Source: Gilliamella sp. WF3-4 (lineage in GTDB: Bacteria > Pseudomonadota > Gammaproteobacteria > Enterobacterales > Orbaceae). From it: DNA of 64,000 bases. A model generated the notes under the pieces. The model did no database searches and had not been told where the DNA came from. It was given only the letters and a program-made list of their open reading frames with translations. Shown here piece by piece: positions 61,055 to 64,000 of this stretch. How positions within the stretch are numbered: position 1 is the first letter of the stretch; each line of letters opens with the position of its first letter. The stretch lies in assembly GCF_001690275.1 (NCBI RefSeq), contig NZ_LZGW01000003.1, positions 106,980-170,979 of the forward strand, read 5' to 3'. Both the position numbers and the translations under genes were made by a program.

Positions 61055-62189
61055 CGCGAAGTAGTGCTGCCTTGTCAGTTTTTTCCCAAGGAAAAATATC
61101 TCGGCCAAAATGACCATAACTTGCCGTTTGTTGATAAATTGGTTGAATAAGATCAAGCATTTGAATTAATCCATAAGGTCTTAAGTCAAAAAATTCTTTA
61201 ATCAATGAAACAATTTTATCGTGATTGATTTTTTCGGTACCAAAAGTATTGACATAAATTGATGTAGGATTTGCAATACCAATTGCGTAAGATATTTGTA
61301 ATTCACATCGGTCAGCAAGCCCAGCAGCAACAATATTTTTGGCAACATAGCGGGCAGCATAAGCCGCTGAGCGGTCAACTTTTGACGGATCCTTTCCTGA
61401 AAATGCGCCACCGCCATGGTGCGCAGCACCTCCATATGTGTCCACTATGATTTTGCGGCCAGTTAGTCCACAGTCTCCCATTGGTCCTCCAATAACAAAG
61501 CGTCCCGTTGGATTAATAAAGTATTTTGTTCTTGCTGTTAACCATTGAGCTGGTAATGTTGGTTTAATGATTTCTTCCATAACAGCTTCATGTAATGCTT
61601 TTTGCTCAATATCTGTGGAGTGTTGTGTCGATAAAACAATTGTATCAACACCTTTGATTTTTCCATCTTCATAAATTAACGTGACTTGGCTTTTGGCATC
61701 CGGTCTCAACCAAGGAAGCGTGCCATTTTTTCTAACTTCTGATTGTCTGCGCATAAGCTCATGTGCATAAGTAATTGCCGCAGGCATTAAGTTTGGCATT
61801 TCGTTTGTTGCATAACCAAACATAATACCTTGGTCACCAGCGCCTTGCTCAAGTGGATTTTGCTTATCTACTCCTTGATTAATATCTGGAGATTGTTTGC
61901 CAATTGCATTAAGAACAGCACATGAATTAGCATCAAATCCCATCTCTGAGCTAGTGTAACCAATATCATTAATGGTTTTCCGAGTTAACTCTTCTATATC
62001 AACCCAAGCTGAAGTAGTAATTTCTCCACCGACTAAAGCCATGCCTGTTTTTACATAGGTTTCACATGCGACTCGTGCTTTTGGATCTTGTTTTAATATA
62101 GCATCAAGCACTGCATCAGATATTTGATCGGCAATTTTATCTGGGTGACCTTCTGAAACGGATTCTGAAGTAAATAAAAATTCTGACAT
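61038..62189 (-). CDS. metK: S-adenosylmethionine synthase
   Basis: Makes S-adenosylmethionine from methionine and ATP. The 383-residue protein has [32 protein letters not shown] and [19 protein letters not shown], the three signature regions. It is preceded by a MetJ box and ends inside sprT, suggesting translational coupling to that gene. Confidence 0.98.
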   Translation of the reverse strand: MSEFLFTSESVSEGHPDKIADQISDAVLDAILKQDPKARVACETYVKTGMALVGGEITTSAWVDIEELTRKTINDIGYTSSEMGFDANSCAVLNAIGKQSPDINQGVDKQNPLEQGAGDQGIMFGYATNEMPNLMPAAITYAHELMRRQSEVRKNGTLPWLRPDAKSQVTLIYEDGKIKGVDTIVLSTQHSTDIEQKALHEAVMEEIIKPTLPAQWLTARTKYFINPTGRFVIGGPMGDCGLTGRKIIVDTYGGAAHHGGGAFSGKDPSKVDRSAAYAARYVAKNIVAAGLADRCELQISYAIGIANPTSIYVNTFGTEKINHDKIVSLIKEFFDLRPYGLIQMLDLIQPIYQQTASYGHFGRDIFPWEKTDKAALLRDAAGL

Positions 62190-62273
62190 GGAATACCCCC
62201 CCTTAGCATTATTTTTGTATATTGCTTAAAATATAATATTCGGCTTTAATCTAAATAACTATTTTAGCAGTTT

Positions 62274-62289
62274 TACCATCTAGACGTCT
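62274..62289 (-). promoter_or_regulatory. MetJ operator upstream of metK
   Basis: The exact consensus met box AGACGTCT is at 62282-62289 (self-complementary), flanked at 62274-62281 by the weaker box TACCATCT. It lies about 90 bases upstream of the metK start, in the divergent region shared with murI. The same box is found before metA (21822). Confidence 0.75.
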
Positions 62290-62406
62290 AGCCAAATAAT
62301 TGTCATAGATAAAATGTAATGCTTGTTTAAATAAAATGGCTTGCATTAATTTTTAATCAATTTACGATATTGCGGTTTTTGAATTATCTAATGACCTAGA
62401 GCTAAA

Positions 62407-63231
62407 ATGAATATTGTAAGTCGGGCACCTTCAGTGCTAGTGTTTGATTCAGGTATTGGCGGATTATCTATTTATAATGAGATCTATAATAAATTGCCGA
62501 ATGCGCGTTATATTTATGCATTTGATAATGAAGAATTTCCTTATGGAGATAAATCACCGACATTTTTAATTAATAGAGTCAATTCGGTTATAGAAGCTAT
62601 TACTAAATTTTACTCAATTGATTTAGCGATTATTGCATGCAATACGGCTAGTACTATTTGTTTGCCGAGTTTGCGTTCTAAATTTTCTTTTCCTATTGTT
62701 GGTGTTGTACCAGCAATTAAGCCAGCTAGTCAAATAACTAAAAATAAATGCATAGGACTATTAGCGACAAAAGCGACAATCAAAAGATCCTATACTGCCA
62801 ATTTAATTCAACAATTTGCGCCTAATTGCAACGTTGAGCTACTTGGTTTATCTGAATTAGCTCTTATTGCTGAAAATAAGCTGCAAGGTATTGCCGTAAA
62901 TATGCAACAACTTAAAGATTTATTACAGCCATGGATCTATTTACCAATCATCCCAGATACAATCGTATTGGGTTGTACTCATTACCCATTTATTAAAGAT
63001 GAATTAAAGATCATTTTCCCTAATGCGACCTTTATTGATTCAGGTAGTGCAATTGCGAATCGAGCTTATAATCTGCTAAATGAAAAATTTCACCTTAATA
63101 AAATTCAAGCGCCATTAAAAGAAAATATTATTATCAGCACAGCACATAATCAATATGTTGAAAAATTAGCTTTGAAATTAGCTAAATATAATCTCAATAA
63201 TTATCAATGCATTAATGTTCATGGTGTTTAA
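62407..63231 (+). CDS. murI: Glutamate racemase
   Basis: Provides D-glutamate for peptidoglycan. The 274 residues carry VFDSGIGGLSIY, the first cysteine in IACNTAST and the second in LGCTHYPF. It lies just upstream of an rRNA operon, as murI lies beside rrnB in E. coli. Confidence 0.96.
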   Translation: MNIVSRAPSVLVFDSGIGGLSIYNEIYNKLPNARYIYAFDNEEFPYGDKSPTFLINRVNSVIEAITKFYSIDLAIIACNTASTICLPSLRSKFSFPIVGVVPAIKPASQITKNKCIGLLATKATIKRSYTANLIQQFAPNCNVELLGLSELALIAENKLQGIAVNMQQLKDLLQPWIYLPIIPDTIVLGCTHYPFIKDELKIIFPNATFIDSGSAIANRAYNLLNEKFHLNKIQAPLKENIIISTAHNQYVEKLALKLAKYNLNNYQCINVHGV

Positions 63232-63268
63232 AGAGTATTCATTCAAATACGTAATTGGATATTTTTGC

Positions 63269-63296
63269 TTGCCAAAAAAAATGAAGTCCCTATAAT
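63269..63296 (+). promoter_or_regulatory. rRNA operon promoter P1
   Basis: -35 TTGCCA at 63269-63274 and -10 TATAAT at 63291-63296 with a 16-base spacer and a GC-rich discriminator (GCGC). The sequence CCCTATAATGCGC and the CCACTGACACGG downstream strongly resemble E. coli rrn P1 promoters. Confidence 0.85.
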
Positions 63297-63377
63297 GCGC
63301 ATCCACTGACACGGCGTCAGCGAAAAGCTGAGGCAAGTTAGTGAAAAAAGCAAGATCAAAAATTTTGAAAAAAGATC

Positions 63378-63406
63378 TTGACGAATAAAAAAGGTTAGCG
63401 TAGTAT
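63378..63406 (+). promoter_or_regulatory. rRNA operon promoter P2
   Basis: -35 TTGACG at 63378-63383 and -10 TAGTAT at 63401-63406 with a 17-base spacer, about 110 bases after P1, as in E. coli rrn operons. Confidence 0.7.
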
Positions 63407-63466
63407 ACGCAACCCTTGAGACAGCGAAGTAAATTAACGAAAAGTTAGTTGATTTAAAAAGGCTGT

Positions 63467-63480
63467 TAGCTCTTTAAAAA
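63467..63480 (+). promoter_or_regulatory. rrn antitermination boxA
   Basis: TAGCTCTTTAAAAA matches the boxA consensus (TGCTCTTTAACA) in most positions. The following AGACAATCTGTGTGGGCACT is the conserved rrn leader sequence of E. coli. Confidence 0.8.
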
Positions 63481-63614
63481 TAAGAAACAGACAATCTGTG
63501 TGGGCACTTGCGAGACAAAAGATTAAAGTCTACGGACTAAAAAATTAAGTCTTGATAAGTGACACTGAAGATTCATTTGAATATGTCAGAGACAGTTATT
63601 GAGCATCAAACTTT

Positions 63615-64000
<386 letters not shown>

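Overview
This window is a low-GC gammaproteobacterial chromosome segment. Its proteins are close to Enterobacterales/Pasteurellales versions (RpoB 1342 aa, RpoC 1405 aa, DnaE 1159 aa, SapBCDF, MetA, DksA), but the AT-rich codon use, the 16S 5' end and the mixed synteny point to the Orbaceae (Gilliamella/Orbus/Frischella-type insect gut symbionts). That placement is an inference from pattern, not from a database comparison. No phage, insertion sequence, CRISPR array or tRNA gene was seen.

Layout. 1-3118 (minus): a three-gene unit with a secreted WG-repeat-like protein and two paralogous small lipoproteins. 3.5-6.6 kb: a solitary moaA behind a structured leader, convergent with folK-dksA-gluQ. 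6.8-12.4 kb: an MmgE/PrpD protein facing an operon of a fumarase-superfamily lyase, a GNAT acetyltransferase and a polar amino-acid ABC transporter. This set matches the lyase version of the yxe-type S-(2-succino)cysteine breakdown cluster. 12.7-14.6 kb: aspC and syd. 15.3-21.7 kb: rne with a long leader, then sapBCDF without sapA. 21.8-25.3 kb: metA behind a MetJ box, then ftsN-yihY-dtd and rpsT on the minus strand. 25.5-38.9 kb: pgk, fbaA, rplKA, rplJL (with the classical L10 leader) and rpoBC, then a small IsdG-like protein.

39.3-47.3 kb is the most intriguing region. It is a nine-gene operon: a stand-alone PRD protein, an SFCGS glycine-rich protein, DUF4312, membrane proteins DUF4311 and DUF4310, an amidohydrolase, a DgaE-type PLP ammonia lyase, a DgaF-type KDPG aldolase and a MtlR/LicR-like PRD activator. 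A near-consensus CRP site lies upstream. It looks like an uptake and catabolism system for an (acylated) amino sugar acid, with an uncharacterised four-protein transporter in the place where Salmonella dga has a mannose-family PTS.

47.5-59.0 kb: the lipid synthesis block yceD-rpmF-plsX-fabH-fabD-fabG-acpP-fabF, then dnaE, accA and dgkA. 59.1-62.2 kb (minus): metK, sprT, an unknown membrane protein and rlmJ, with a second MetJ box before metK. 62.4-64 kb: murI, then the rrn promoters P1 and P2, boxA and the first 386 nt of 16S rRNA.
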